A stretch of DNA of 49,000 bases from Hyphomicrobiales bacterium (GTDB taxonomy: Bacteria; Pseudomonadota; Alphaproteobacteria; Rhizobiales; Rhizobiaceae): assembly GCA_900470965.1 (NCBI GenBank), contig UCCS01000058.1, forward strand, positions 1 to 49,000. Direction: 5' to 3'. A program made the translations under genes and the position numbers. The notes beneath the pieces are model-generated. The model did not search any database. It saw only the letters and a list, made by a program, of their open reading frames with translations, and had not been told where the DNA came from. Below, in pieces: positions 1-8,222 of the stretch. Numbering within the stretch: position 1 is the first letter of the stretch; every line of letters starts with the position of its first letter.

Positions 1-656
1 GCGACCTGGCGGGCAAAGCCCATTTCGTGGGTGACGCAGAGCATGGTCATGCCTTCTTCGGCAAGGCCCACCATCGTATCCAGCACTTCCTTGATCATTT
101 CCGGATCAAGCGCCGAGGTCGGCTCGTCGAACAGCATGATCTTCGGGTTCATGCAGAGCGAGCGAGCAATTGCCACGCGCTGCTGCTGGCCGCCCGACAA
201 CTGGCCCGGATATTTGTTGGCCTGTTCGGGGATCTTCACGCGCTTCAGGAAGTGCATGGCCACTTCTTCGGCCTGCTTCTTCGGCATCTTGCGCACCCAA
301 ATCGGCGCCAGCGTGCAGTTTTCCAGAATCGTCAGATGCGGGAAGAGGTTGAAGTGCTGGAACACCATGCCGACTTCGCGGCGCACTTCGTCGATCTTCT
401 TCAGGTCGTTGGTCAGTTCCGTGCCGTCAACGACGATCCGGCCCTTCTGGTGTTCTTCCAGACGGTTGATGCAGCGGATCATCGTCGACTTGCCTGAACC
501 CGAGGGGCCGGCGATGACAATGCGCTCGCCGCGCATGACCTTGAGGTTGATGTCGCGAAGAACGTGGAAGTCACCGTACCACTTGTTCATGTTGATGATC
601 TCGACGGCCACATCGGTCGCCGACACGGTCAATTTCTTGGTGAGAGGCTCTGCCAT
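1..656 (-). CDS. aapP: General L-amino acid ABC transporter ATP-binding protein AapP (3' end cut by window)
   Basis: Cytoplasmic ATPase subunit that powers the AapJQMP importer for L-amino acids. 218 complete codons are present; the C-terminal end lies outside the window. Visible in order: Walker A GPSGSGKST (about residues 50-58), Q-loop glutamine near 100, ABC signature LSGGQQQ (153-159), Walker B IMLFDEP (173-179) with the following SALD, and the switch histidine in CVTHEM (about 210). The start is the ATG at 654-656, 15 bp after the aapM stop, giving a protein that begins MAEPLTKK. It is the last gene of aapJ-aapQ-aapM-aapP. The polar amino acid (HisP/GlnQ) subfamily is clear; the Aap assignment rests on the unusually long permeases next to it. 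Confidence 0.95.
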   Translation of the reverse strand, partial: MAEPLTKKLTVSATDVAVEIINMNKWYGDFHVLRDINLKVMRGERIVIAGPSGSGKSTMIRCINRLEEHQKGRIVVDGTELTNDLKKIDEVRREVGMVFQHFNLFPHLTILENCTLAPIWVRKMPKKQAEEVAMHFLKRVKIPEQANKYPGQLSGGQQQRVAIARSLCMNPKIMLFDEPTSALDPEMIKEVLDTMVGLAEEGMTMLCVTHEMGFARQV

Positions 657-671
657 TGCGGGTTCCTATTC

Positions 672-1817
672 TTATCGTTTGTGGCCGGTGTCGAGATGGC
701 GTTCCATGAATGCTGAATAGCGCGACATGCCGAAGCAGAAAAGCCAGAAGGTGAAGCCGGCGAAAATCAGCCCGGACAGCGGCGTCACAGCAGTTGCCCA
801 ATTGGCATCGGTGAAGTTGAGGCGAACGATGCCTAGCAGGTCGAACATGCTTATGATCGATACCAGCGACGTATCCTTGAACATGCCGATGAAGGTGTTG
901 ACGATGCCGGGGATCACGAGCTTGATCGCCTGCGGCATGATGATCAGCCGCATCTTCTGCCAGTAGCCGAGGCCAAGCGAATCCGCACCCTCGAACTGGC
1001 CCTTCGGAATGGCCTGCAGGCCGCCGCGAATGACCTCAGCCATGTAGGCGGAGGCAAAGATCGATACACCCACGATCGCTCGCAGCAGTTTGTCCACCGT
1101 CCAGCCGGCCGGCAGGAAAAGCGGCAGCACGACGCTTGCCATGAAGAGAACCGTGATCAGCGGCACGCCACGCACGACCTCGATGAAAATGATGCTCACC
1201 ATGCGGATGACAGGCATATGCGAGCGTCTGCCGAGCGCCAGGAGAATACCGACCGGGAAGGAGACAACGATGCCGACGAAAGAGAGCACCAGCGTCACCA
1301 TCAGCCCGCCCCAGAGCGGCGTGTCGACGATTTCGAGGCCGAAGCCACCATAAAGCAGGACGAAGGAGACGATCGGCAGCACAACGAAGAGCAGGATCGC
1401 ATTCAGCCCCTTTCGCGGCACAGATGGGATGAGCATCGGCACGAGCAGGAGTACGAAGAGAATGCCGACCAGTGTCGGCCGCCAGCGCTCGTCGAGTGGA
1501 TAGCGTCCGTAGATGAATTGGTCGAACTTGGCATTGACGAAGGCCCAGCAGGCACCGCTCCAGCCATCCGGCTGAATGCCGCCCTGGACTGTCGTGGCGC
1601 AGAAGGTGCGGTCCGGACCTGTCCAGACCGCCTGCACGAACAGCCAGTTAACGGCATGCGGTAGAGCCCAGGCGAGGAAGGTCGCTGCCAGAAGAGTGAG
1701 GATGATATCCTTGGGTGTCGCAAGCAGGTTGCGGCGTATCCAGGCTGCCGCACCCTTTTCTCCAGCCGGAGGCGGCTCCGGTGCGAGTATGGTGGTTCTG
1801 ACGAAACTGTCGCTCAT
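672..1817 (-). CDS. aapM: General L-amino acid ABC transporter permease AapM
   Basis: Inner-membrane permease of the Aap importer, predicted 381 aa. It is much longer than a typical HisM-type permease (about 220-240 aa) because of an N-terminal extension with extra membrane segments and a loop that contains several cysteines; this is characteristic of Aap/Bzt permeases. The C-terminal half carries the ABC permease domain with an EAA-like loop (GQFEGADSLGLGYWQKM) that docks on AapP. I chose the ATG at 1815-1817 (protein MSDSFVRT) because a GGAGAG ribosome site precedes it; a start 30 bp upstream would lie inside aapQ without benefit. The start is 1 bp beyond the aapQ stop codon, so translation is probably coupled. 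Confidence 0.95.
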   Translation of the reverse strand: MSDSFVRTTILAPEPPPAGEKGAAAWIRRNLLATPKDIILTLLAATFLAWALPHAVNWLFVQAVWTGPDRTFCATTVQGGIQPDGWSGACWAFVNAKFDQFIYGRYPLDERWRPTLVGILFVLLLVPMLIPSVPRKGLNAILLFVVLPIVSFVLLYGGFGLEIVDTPLWGGLMVTLVLSFVGIVVSFPVGILLALGRRSHMPVIRMVSIIFIEVVRGVPLITVLFMASVVLPLFLPAGWTVDKLLRAIVGVSIFASAYMAEVIRGGLQAIPKGQFEGADSLGLGYWQKMRLIIMPQAIKLVIPGIVNTFIGMFKDTSLVSIISMFDLLGIVRLNFTDANWATAVTPLSGLIFAGFTFWLFCFGMSRYSAFMERHLDTGHKR

Positions 1818-1818
1818 A

Positions 1819-3021
1819 CTATCTCTCCACCAGCGCCATCTTGGCATTGAACCAGTTCATGAGCAGAGAGGTCACGATGCTGAGGCTGAGGTAGATGACC
1901 GCCCAGATCAGGATCACCTCGACGGACTGGCCCGTCTGGTTCAGCGTCGTGCTGCCGACAGCAACGAGATCGGCAAAGCCGATCGCGATCGCCAGCGACG
2001 AGTTCTTGGTGAGGTTCAGATACTGGCTGCTCAGCGGCGGGATGATGATGCGGAAAGCCTGCGGAATGACGACCAGCCGGGTGATTGCCGAAGGATGCAG
2101 GCCGAGTGCCGCTGCCGCCTCCGTCTGTCCCTTGGGCACGCCGCGGATACCTGAGCGCACGATCTCGGCGATGAAGGCCGCCGTGTAGAAGGAAAGCGCC
2201 AGGAAAAGCGACATGAATTCCGGGCCGACCACGGAACCGCCGGTCAGATTGAACTTGCCGGCGACCGGGAAATCAAAAGACAGGGGTGCGCCTGCGAGCA
2301 GGAATGCAATGAGCGGCAGGCCGACGATGAGGCCGATCGAAACCCAGATCGTGTGGAACGGCTGACCTGTCGCGGCCTGCCGACGATGCGCCCACCGTGC
2401 GGTGATAATAGTGGCGATGATCGCGACAGCGAAGGCAACGCCGACCAGCCAGAAACCGTCGCCGAAGATCGGCTTGGGGAAGGCGAGGCCGCGATTGTTC
2501 AGATATGATCCGAGAGGCAGATGCAGCGAGTCACGGGCATTGGGCAGAATCGCCAGAACACCCGAATACCAGAAGAAGATCACCAGCAGCGGCGGGATGT
2601 TGCGGAAGACTTCCACATAGACCGTGCAGAGCTTGGCAATCAGCCAGTTCCGCGACAGACGGCCGATACCGACAACGAAGCCGATAATCGTTGCAGTGAT
2701 GATGCCGGTAACGGCGATCAGGATAGTATTCAGAAGGCCGACGAGCAGCGCACGGCCATAGGTCGAATCACTCGAATACGGGATCAGCGACTGGCCGACT
2801 TCGAAGCCGGCGCGTCCGTTCAGAAAGCCGAAACCCGATGCAATGTTGGCGCGCGCCAAATTGACTGCCGTATTGTGAGCAATCGACCAGATCAGCGCGA
2901 CCAGCAAGACAATGGTAAGGACTTGGAAGAAGATGCCCCGAACTGTCGGGTCATAGAGGGCAGACTGGAAGCTCCAGCCGCTCCTGGGCAAAGATGTTGA
3001 ATCCGCAACCTGATGCGTCAT
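1819..3021 (-). CDS. aapQ: General L-amino acid ABC transporter permease AapQ
   Basis: First permease of the Aap importer, 400 aa from the ATG at 3019-3021 (MTHQVADS). It pairs with AapM as the membrane channel. Several hydrophobic segments occur along the chain, with a permease domain in both halves and an EAA loop near the C terminus (KGQTEAAAALGLH). The start is uncertain: a GTG at 3037-3039 in the same frame has an excellent AAGGAG ribosome site 8 bases upstream and would add six residues (MGNWPG), while the ATG has only GGGGAA about 10 bases upstream. It lies about 100 bp after aapJ, behind two hairpins, whereas aapQ, aapM and aapP are nearly contiguous, so binding protein and membrane subunits may be made in different amounts. 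Confidence 0.93.
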   Translation of the reverse strand: MTHQVADSTSLPRSGWSFQSALYDPTVRGIFFQVLTIVLLVALIWSIAHNTAVNLARANIASGFGFLNGRAGFEVGQSLIPYSSDSTYGRALLVGLLNTILIAVTGIITATIIGFVVGIGRLSRNWLIAKLCTVYVEVFRNIPPLLVIFFWYSGVLAILPNARDSLHLPLGSYLNNRGLAFPKPIFGDGFWLVGVAFAVAIIATIITARWAHRRQAATGQPFHTIWVSIGLIVGLPLIAFLLAGAPLSFDFPVAGKFNLTGGSVVGPEFMSLFLALSFYTAAFIAEIVRSGIRGVPKGQTEAAAALGLHPSAITRLVVIPQAFRIIIPPLSSQYLNLTKNSSLAIAIGFADLVAVGSTTLNQTGQSVEVILIWAVIYLSLSIVTSLLMNWFNAKMALVER

Positions 3022-3046
3022 GCCTGGCCAATTCCCCACGTTATGC

Positions 3047-3067
3047 GCTCCTTTTCGGAGCTTTTTT
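3047..3067 (+). terminator. Short hairpin with T-run, plus orientation, upstream of aapQ
   Basis: GCTCC (3047-3051) pairs with GGAGC (3057-3061) over a 5-base loop, followed on the plus strand by six Ts (3062-3067). As a terminator it would act on transcripts antisense to the aap operon. On the aap mRNA the same bases form a hairpin holding the AAGGAG ribosome site of the possible GTG start of aapQ, so it could instead modulate aapQ translation. The stem is only 5 bp. Confidence 0.35.
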
Positions 3068-3077
3068 ATAGGAGGAG

Positions 3078-3101
3078 GGAAAGGCGGTTATCCGCCTTTC
3101 C
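3078..3101 (-). promoter_or_regulatory. Intercistronic hairpin between aapJ and aapQ
   Basis: A perfect 10-bp stem: GGAAAGGCGG (3078-3087) pairs with CCGCCTTTCC (3092-3101) around the tetraloop TTAT. No T-run follows on the minus (operon) strand, so it is not a classical intrinsic terminator. It lies 22 bases beyond the aapJ stop codon. The position fits a 3'-end stabiliser or partial terminator that lets the binding protein be made in excess of the membrane subunits, which is common in importer operons. The stem is seen; the role is inferred. Confidence 0.6.
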
Positions 3102-3123
3102 GGCTTTTCATGCGTAGTGCCGA

Positions 3124-4149
3124 TTAACGAACCGGCGGAGCGTACTGAATGCCGCCCTTGTTCCAGAGAGCGTTGAGGCCGCGCGAGATCTTCAGCGGGC
3201 TCCCCTGGCCGATGTTCTTTTCGAAGACTTCGCCATAATTGCCGACGGTCTTGATGATGTTGTAGGCCCAGTCATTGGTCAGGCCGAGATCGGTACCGAT
3301 CTTCGTGTCGGCTTCAACGCCGAGGAAGCGCTTGATATCCGGGTTCGGCGAATTCTTCATGTCGTCGACATTGGCCTGCGTGATACCGAATTCTTCGGCG
3401 TTGATCATCGCGTAGCCGACCCAGCTGACGACATCGAACCACTGGTCGTCACCCTGGCGAACGGCCGGGGCGAGAGGCTCCTTGGAAATGATTTCCGGCA
3501 GGATCATGTGCTCGTCCGGGTTCTTCAGCGTCAGACGCAGCGAGTAGAGGCCCGACTGGTCAGTCGTGTAGACGTCGCAACGGCCGGAGTCATAAGCGGC
3601 GTTGACCTCATCCAGTTTCTCGAAGACGACCGGATTGTACTGGAGGTTATTGGCCTTGAAGTAGTCGGCGAGATTGAGCTCGGTGGTGGTGCCGGACTGC
3701 ACGCAGACGGATGCGCCGGAGAGTTCCAGAGCCGACTTCACGTTCAGGCTCTTGCGAACCATGAAGCCCTGGCCGTCATAGTAGTTGACGAAGCGGAAGT
3801 TCAGGCCGAGAGCCGTATCACGGTTGATCGTCCAGGTCGTGTTGCGGGCCAGAACGTCGACTTCGCCGGACTGCAGGGCCGGGAAGCGGTTCGCGGCGCT
3901 AAGCGGCGTGAACTTCACTTTGGTCGGATCGCCGAAGACCGCAGCGGAAACCGCGCGGCAGAAGTCGACGTCGAAGCCCGACCAGTTGCCGGACGCATCA
4001 GGTGCAGCAAAGCCGGCAAGACCGGTGTTGACGCCGCACTGGACAAAACCTTTTGCCTTTACGTCTCCGAGAGTAGTGGCCGAAGCGGCCGAAGCGCCAA
4101 GAGCGAAAACTGCTGCGCCGGCTGCTGCGGACAGGAGCTTGTACTTCAT
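3124..4149 (-). CDS. aapJ: General L-amino acid ABC transporter substrate-binding protein AapJ
   Basis: Periplasmic binding protein (SBP_bac_3 family) that captures L-amino acids and delivers them to AapQM. 341 aa from the ATG at 4147-4149 (MKYKLLSAAAG). It has a typical Sec signal peptide with an A/L/G-rich core and a likely cut after ASA (about residues 21-24). The mature protein begins TLGDVKAKGFVQCGVNTG, typical of Aap/Bzt binding proteins, and keeps the GFDVDFCRAVSAAVFG segment of the family. A TTG start three codons upstream is possible but the ATG has GGTTGGGAAAA in front of it. It is the first gene of the aap operon; a promoter candidate is given separately. Confidence 0.96.
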   Translation of the reverse strand: MKYKLLSAAAGAAVFALGASAASATTLGDVKAKGFVQCGVNTGLAGFAAPDASGNWSGFDVDFCRAVSAAVFGDPTKVKFTPLSAANRFPALQSGEVDVLARNTTWTINRDTALGLNFRFVNYYDGQGFMVRKSLNVKSALELSGASVCVQSGTTTELNLADYFKANNLQYNPVVFEKLDEVNAAYDSGRCDVYTTDQSGLYSLRLTLKNPDEHMILPEIISKEPLAPAVRQGDDQWFDVVSWVGYAMINAEEFGITQANVDDMKNSPNPDIKRFLGVEADTKIGTDLGLTNDWAYNIIKTVGNYGEVFEKNIGQGSPLKISRGLNALWNKGGIQYAPPVR

Positions 4150-4528
4150 TTTTCCCAACCTTTTTCCGTTGTCTTATCTTTATCTTTTCGGGGAGTGGCC
4201 GGATTGAACTAGCCCATGTACCTCCCCATTTCCCGCAACCCTCCCGGCGCGAGTGGGTCTATCACAGTCGCAAATGTCACTATGGTCAAGTGTCGCGGCC
4301 AATAATTGCGGCAAAATTCAGCATTTTGGTGGATTGCGCTGCGTCTCTAGGCACTTGGCTAGAAATTGGGCTCTAGCTTGAGGAAAAAAATAGCGCTGAA
4401 ATCGCGAAGTAAAGGCCGGTGGCTTGGCGGGGCGAGGCCATCACGTCAAGTTGTAGGGGTTGACCCTGATGGCGCCGGGGTTCAAGAGTTCGGCCTTTGC
4501 ATACCCTCGCCAGAAGGCCATTTCCCAC
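4150..4528. other. Divergent intergenic region aapJ / metC (379 bp)
   Basis: No gene is supported here. It must hold promoters for both aapJ (minus) and metC (plus). I looked for the SAM-II riboswitch common upstream of alphaproteobacterial methionine genes and did not find its conserved core. A possible upstream start for metC at 4460 (23 extra residues) lies within it but has no better ribosome site. Confidence 0.6.
4261..4290 (-). promoter_or_regulatory. Candidate promoter of the aap operon
   Basis: Read on the minus strand, CTTGAC (4285-4290) matches the alphaproteobacterial housekeeping -35 consensus exactly. About 17 bases later comes CTGTGA/TGTGAT (4261-4267), a moderate -10. It lies about 110 bases upstream of the aapJ start codon. 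The leader contains GGGGAG and CTCCCC blocks that could pair. Pattern match only. Confidence 0.35.
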
Positions 4529-5719
4529 ATGAAAGATCTAGACAGTCTCCTGCCGGGCGCCGGCATCAATACCCGTCTTTCCCATATCGGCTACGATCCC
4601 GCGGATTATCACGGTTTCGTCAATCCGCCGGTGGTGCGCGCGTCCACGGTGCTCTTTCCCGACGCCAAGTCCATGGAGACGCGCAACAAGAAATACACAT
4701 ACGGCACCCGCGGCACGCCGACGACCGACGCCCTTGCCGAGGCGATCAATGCGCTCGAAGGCTCGGCCGGCACTGTGCTGGTGCCCTCCGGTCTCGCTGC
4801 CGTCACAGTCGCCATCCTGGCCTATGTCGCGTCGGGCGATCACGTGCTGGTCGTCGATTCCGTCTACGGTCCGACGCGCCATTTCTGTAACACGATCCTG
4901 AAGCGAATGGGTGTCGAGGTCGACTATTTCGATCCGGCGATCGACGCGGCCATCGAGACTCTCTTCAAGCCGAACACCACGGTCGTGCTGACCGAAGCCC
5001 CAGGCTCCAATACTTTCGAGATGCAGGATATCCCGGCCATCGCGGCTGTGGCGCACAAACACGGCGCCGTCGTGCTGATGGACAACACCTGGGCCACACC
5101 TCTCTATTTCCGGCCGCTGGACTTTGGCGTCGACGTGTCCATCCATGCCTCGACCAAATATCCATCGGGCCATTCCGACATTCTGATGGGAACCATTTCC
5201 GCCAATGCCGAGCACTGGCCGCGGCTGATCGAGACGCATGGCACACTCGGCCTTTGTGGCGCGCCTGATGATTCCTACCAGATCCTGCGCGGCCTGCGCA
5301 CCATGGGCATCCGGCTGGAGCGCCACTACGAAAGCGCGCTGGCAATCGCCAAGTGGCTCGAAAACCGCGAAGAGGTTGCCCGCGTCCTGCATCCGGCCCT
5401 GCCGAGCTTCCCGTCGCACCACATTTGGAAACGTGACTTCAAGGGTGCCAGCGGCATCTTCTCCTTCGTGCTGAAGGTTGACGATCCGCAAAAGGTCAAG
5501 CCGAAGGCACATGCCTTCCTCGATGCGCTCTCTTATTTCGGACTGGGCTATTCCTGGGGCGGCTATGAAAGCCTTGCCATACTGGTCAATCTCTCCGACC
5601 GAAAGATCGCCAAGGCCCCGGCCGAAGGCCCGGTCATTCGCCTGCAGATCGGTCTGGAAGATGTCGTTGATCTCAAAGCCGATATCGAGCGCGGCTTTGC
5701 TGCAGCAAACGCCGTCTGA
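4529..5719 (+). CDS. metC: Cystathionine beta-lyase (MetC type, PLP-dependent)
   Basis: PLP enzyme expected to cleave cystathionine to homocysteine, pyruvate and ammonia in methionine synthesis, in the cytoplasm. 396 aa, the usual length for the Cys/Met metabolism PLP family. The PLP lysine is in HASTKYPSGHSD (about K210); the cofactor-ring aspartate is in VLMDNTWATP (about D185); YTYGTRGTPTTDAL (about 56-69) is the substrate and phosphate-binding segment. The start at 4529 (MKDLDSLLPGAGINTRLSH) matches the N terminus normal for the family; AGAAGG lies 11 bases upstream. It stands alone, convergent with the FAD monooxygenase gene and divergent from aapJ. Gamma-synthase and gamma-lyase relatives share this fold, but GINTRLSH and SWGGYESL favour MetC. 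Confidence 0.9.
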   Translation: MKDLDSLLPGAGINTRLSHIGYDPADYHGFVNPPVVRASTVLFPDAKSMETRNKKYTYGTRGTPTTDALAEAINALEGSAGTVLVPSGLAAVTVAILAYVASGDHVLVVDSVYGPTRHFCNTILKRMGVEVDYFDPAIDAAIETLFKPNTTVVLTEAPGSNTFEMQDIPAIAAVAHKHGAVVLMDNTWATPLYFRPLDFGVDVSIHASTKYPSGHSDILMGTISANAEHWPRLIETHGTLGLCGAPDDSYQILRGLRTMGIRLERHYESALAIAKWLENREEVARVLHPALPSFPSHHIWKRDFKGASGIFSFVLKVDDPQKVKPKAHAFLDALSYFGLGYSWGGYESLAILVNLSDRKIAKAPAEGPVIRLQIGLEDVVDLKADIERGFAAANAV

Positions 5720-5734
5720 TCAGCCACCATTTGA

Positions 5735-6883
5735 TCAGCCGACTGGGCGGTAGCCGTAAATCCAGTCGAGATCCGCCGCGAGGCTTTGTGGCGATTTCAG
5801 CGACAGCACGATATCCCGGCCGAGACGGACCGGTCCGCTTGCGTGATAGGCAAAACGGTTAAAAGCGCCGCGCTGGCGGAGCTTGGCGATGCGCGGCATG
5901 CGATGCCGTTCAAAGAGCGAGATGGCTTCGGAAACCGGGCGAGTGGCGAGGAAGGCTGCAAGCTCGAATGCATCCTCGATCGCCATCGCGGCCCCCTGTG
6001 CCGCAAAGGGCATCATGGCATGTGCCGCATCGCCGATCAGCAAGGTCTTGTCACCGTCCTGCCATTTGCCCGGCGTTGCCTGGAAAAGTGGCCAGAAGGT
6101 GATGTCGCTGCGCCGCCCGAGCAAACCGCCAATAACAGGATGCCAGCGGCGGAAGCGTGACTGCAAAAGCTCCTGCTGAGCCTGTGTCGGCTCGCCTTGC
6201 CAGGCCTGCGGCGCGATATTGCCGGCGGTAATCGCCACCATGTTGAAGCCGCCAGTTTCCTTCAGCGGATAGCAGACCATATGCGCCGAGGAGCCGAGCA
6301 GGGCCGAGACGCTGGTGCGGTCCAGAAAGCCCGGCGCCTCTGCTTCTGCGATGGTAAAACGGAAGGCGACATTTCCGGAGAATTGTGGGGCAGGGGCGCC
6401 CGGTATTGTCTGCCTCAGCCTGGACCAGACGCCATCGGCGCCGATGATGACATCGGCCGGGCGTCGGCCCTGTGGCAAGTCTGATTCGAAACGTGTTCCG
6501 AGATGGAGCGCGCAGAGCGGATTGGCGCTGACGGCATCCAGCAGGGCCTTCTGAAGCGTCTTGCGATGCAGGACGCCGTAGGGCGCTCCCCAGCGGTTCC
6601 TGGCAAAACTTCCGGCCGGGACAGCTGCAAGTTCGCGCAGCGAACTGCCCGAGATCAGCCGGATAGATTGCGGCTCGAGCCAGAGGCTGGTCAGCCGATC
6701 GAGCACACCGAGTTCGGCAAGCACGCGCGATGCATTGGGAGAGATCTGCAGGCCGGCACCCACCTCGGCAAGCTCGGGCGCCTGTTCGAAAATATCCGAA
6801 CTGATGCCACGTCTTGAGAGTGCCAGAGCAGCCGTCAGGCCGGCAATTCCGGCACCGATAATGGCGGCATGTTCGACCGGCAT
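5735..6883 (-). CDS. FAD-dependent monooxygenase (salicylate hydroxylase-like)
   Basis: Flavoprotein of the PHBH/salicylate hydroxylase family, 382 aa, likely an NAD(P)H-dependent aromatic or related hydroxylase; the substrate cannot be told from sequence. Three family motifs are seen: dinucleotide-binding GAGIAG (10-15), the DG motif GADGVWSRL (148-156), and the second FAD motif GDAAHAMMPFAAQG (284-297). No transmembrane segment or signal peptide. It ends 15 bp from the metC stop, convergent with it. It lies 28 bp after the small zinc-finger gene on the same strand and is probably co-transcribed with it. It has no aromatic-degradation neighbours, so a housekeeping or detoxifying role is as likely as catabolism. 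Confidence 0.85.
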   Translation of the reverse strand: MPVEHAAIIGAGIAGLTAALALSRRGISSDIFEQAPELAEVGAGLQISPNASRVLAELGVLDRLTSLWLEPQSIRLISGSSLRELAAVPAGSFARNRWGAPYGVLHRKTLQKALLDAVSANPLCALHLGTRFESDLPQGRRPADVIIGADGVWSRLRQTIPGAPAPQFSGNVAFRFTIAEAEAPGFLDRTSVSALLGSSAHMVCYPLKETGGFNMVAITAGNIAPQAWQGEPTQAQQELLQSRFRRWHPVIGGLLGRRSDITFWPLFQATPGKWQDGDKTLLIGDAAHAMMPFAAQGAAMAIEDAFELAAFLATRPVSEAISLFERHRMPRIAKLRQRGAFNRFAYHASGPVRLGRDIVLSLKSPQSLAADLDWIYGYRPVG

Positions 6884-6911
6884 GGGATATCCGATCTAAG
6901 GAAGGGGGAAA

Positions 6912-7157
6912 TTACGCCGCCTTGACGAGGAAGACGCAGCCGGGCGGGTTTGTCTGGTTGGACTTCAGCGAAGCATTGTAGCGATAGAGGGTCGAGCAGT
7001 AGGAGCAGACCTTCTCATTGTCTTCGCCCATATCGATGAAGATATGCGGATGATCGAAGGGAGCGGATGCGCCGGTGCACATGAATTCCTTGACGCCCAC
7101 TTCGATAACGCGGTGACCGCCGTCGTTCTGGAAGTGGGGAATGCTGTGGCCGGCCAT
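6912..7157 (-). CDS. Zinc-finger CHCC domain protein (NDUFS6-like), 81 aa
   Basis: Small protein of the zf-CHCC family, the bacterial relatives of the mitochondrial complex I accessory subunit NDUFS6. The C-H-C-C zinc ligands are visible as FMCTG (C27), DHPHIFIDMG (histidine about 36-38) and VCSYC (C51, C54). The flanking residues (DHPHIFIDMG, KVCSYCSTLY) are strongly characteristic. The start at 7157 is preceded by GGAGACAGAC. It is encoded immediately upstream of the FAD monooxygenase gene rather than with nuo genes; a role in complex I assembly is inferred from the mitochondrial relative only. Confidence 0.88.
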   Translation of the reverse strand: MAGHSIPHFQNDGGHRVIEVGVKEFMCTGASAPFDHPHIFIDMGEDNEKVCSYCSTLYRYNASLKSNQTNPPGCVFLVKAA

Positions 7158-7304
7158 GTCTGTCTCCGAATGCTTTGAAATTCTGCGCGGACTTTATAGG
7201 CCTTCGAAGCAAAAGTGTAGTGCCAAAGCATGGCTCCATTGCGAGTTTTTGGCTTCACGCTGAAAGGCCGCTCGACTATGGTCTCGCCAAATAAGGACGG
7301 CCCG

Positions 7305-8090
7305 ATGAACCTGAATACGCCTGCATTTTCAAGCTTCACCCATGATGGACTGAAACTCGCTTTCTTCGATGAGGGTGAACCCTCCGGCCCGCCGGTGCTG
7401 CTGATCCATGGCTTTGCTTCGTCGGCGAGCGTCAACTGGGTTCATCCGGGCTGGCTGAAGACCCTAGGGGATGCCGGTTACCGTGTCATTGCCATCGACA
7501 ACAGAGGGCATGGCGCCAGCGACAAGCCGCGCGATGCCGAAGCTTACAGGCCATGGTTCATGGCTGGTGACGCGATCGCGCTGCTTGATCATCTCGGTAT
7601 TTCCGAGGCCAATCTGATGGGCTACTCCATGGGCGCCCGCATCTCCGTCTTTGCGGCGCTTGCCCATCCACACCGCGTCCGCTCGCTGGTGCTCGGCGGC
7701 CTCGGTATCGGCATGACGGATGGGGTGGGCGATTGGGACCCGATCGCCGATGCGCTGCTTGCACCGTCGCTTGCCGACGTCACCCATCAGCGCGGCCAGA
7801 TGTTCCGCGCCTTTGCCGAGCAGACGAAGAGTGACCGCGAAGCCCTTGCCGCCTGTATCAAGGGTTCGCGCGATCTGGTTGCCCGCGCTGACATGCGCAA
7901 GATCGATGCGCCCACCCTGATCGGGGTTGGAACGAAAGACGATATTGCCGGTTCTCCCCAGGGGCTTGCAGCGCTGATGCCTCACGCCGAAGCACTCGAT
8001 ATTCCCGGCCGCGACCACATGCTCGCCGTGGGTGATCGGGTGTTCAAGAAGGCCGTCCTGGAATTCTACGCAAAGGTCGCTGCCGGCTGA
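7305..8090 (+). CDS. Alpha/beta hydrolase
   Basis: 261-aa alpha/beta-hydrolase fold protein, cytoplasmic. Visible: oxyanion segment LLIHGFASS (33-40), IDNRGHGASDKP strand and turn (64-75), nucleophile elbow GYSMG (serine about 108), a candidate acid in GTKDDIAG (about 212) and the catalytic histidine in GRDHM (about 238). The catalytic triad therefore looks intact. The fold resembles esterases and haloperoxidase-like hydrolases; the substrate is unknown. I chose the ATG at 7305 because AAGGA lies 7 bases upstream; in-frame ATGs at 7230 and 7278 lack this. It is followed after 132 bp by cysE with its own likely promoter. Confidence 0.85.
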   Translation: MNLNTPAFSSFTHDGLKLAFFDEGEPSGPPVLLIHGFASSASVNWVHPGWLKTLGDAGYRVIAIDNRGHGASDKPRDAEAYRPWFMAGDAIALLDHLGISEANLMGYSMGARISVFAALAHPHRVRSLVLGGLGIGMTDGVGDWDPIADALLAPSLADVTHQRGQMFRAFAEQTKSDREALAACIKGSRDLVARADMRKIDAPTLIGVGTKDDIAGSPQGLAALMPHAEALDIPGRDHMLAVGDRVFKKAVLEFYAKVAAG

Positions 8091-8159
8091 CGTCCCCGGC
8101 AGGTGACATAAACGTGATTTCAAAGGAAAACATGCTGAACCGGTGTGCCGCGGGCACCC

Positions 8160-8188
8160 ATTTATGTTATCGGCGTTTTCCTCTATAT
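8160..8188 (+). promoter_or_regulatory. Candidate promoter of cysE
   Basis: CTATAT at 8183-8188 is an exact match to the alphaproteobacterial -10 consensus, 34 bases before the cysE start codon. The region 17 bases upstream (about 8160-8165) is only a weak -35. Pattern match only. Confidence 0.35.
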
Positions 8189-8222
8189 AATCGCATTCCA
8201 ACGGGAAATGAGGAGGCCGGAA

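Noticed and set aside
4150..4528. SAM-II riboswitch upstream of metC
   Set aside because: The conserved core and the pseudoknot arms could not be found by eye.
8080..8102. CTGCCGG / CCGGCAG hairpin at the end of the hydrolase gene as terminator
   Set aside because: Seven-base stem partly inside the coding end and no T-run; not convincing.
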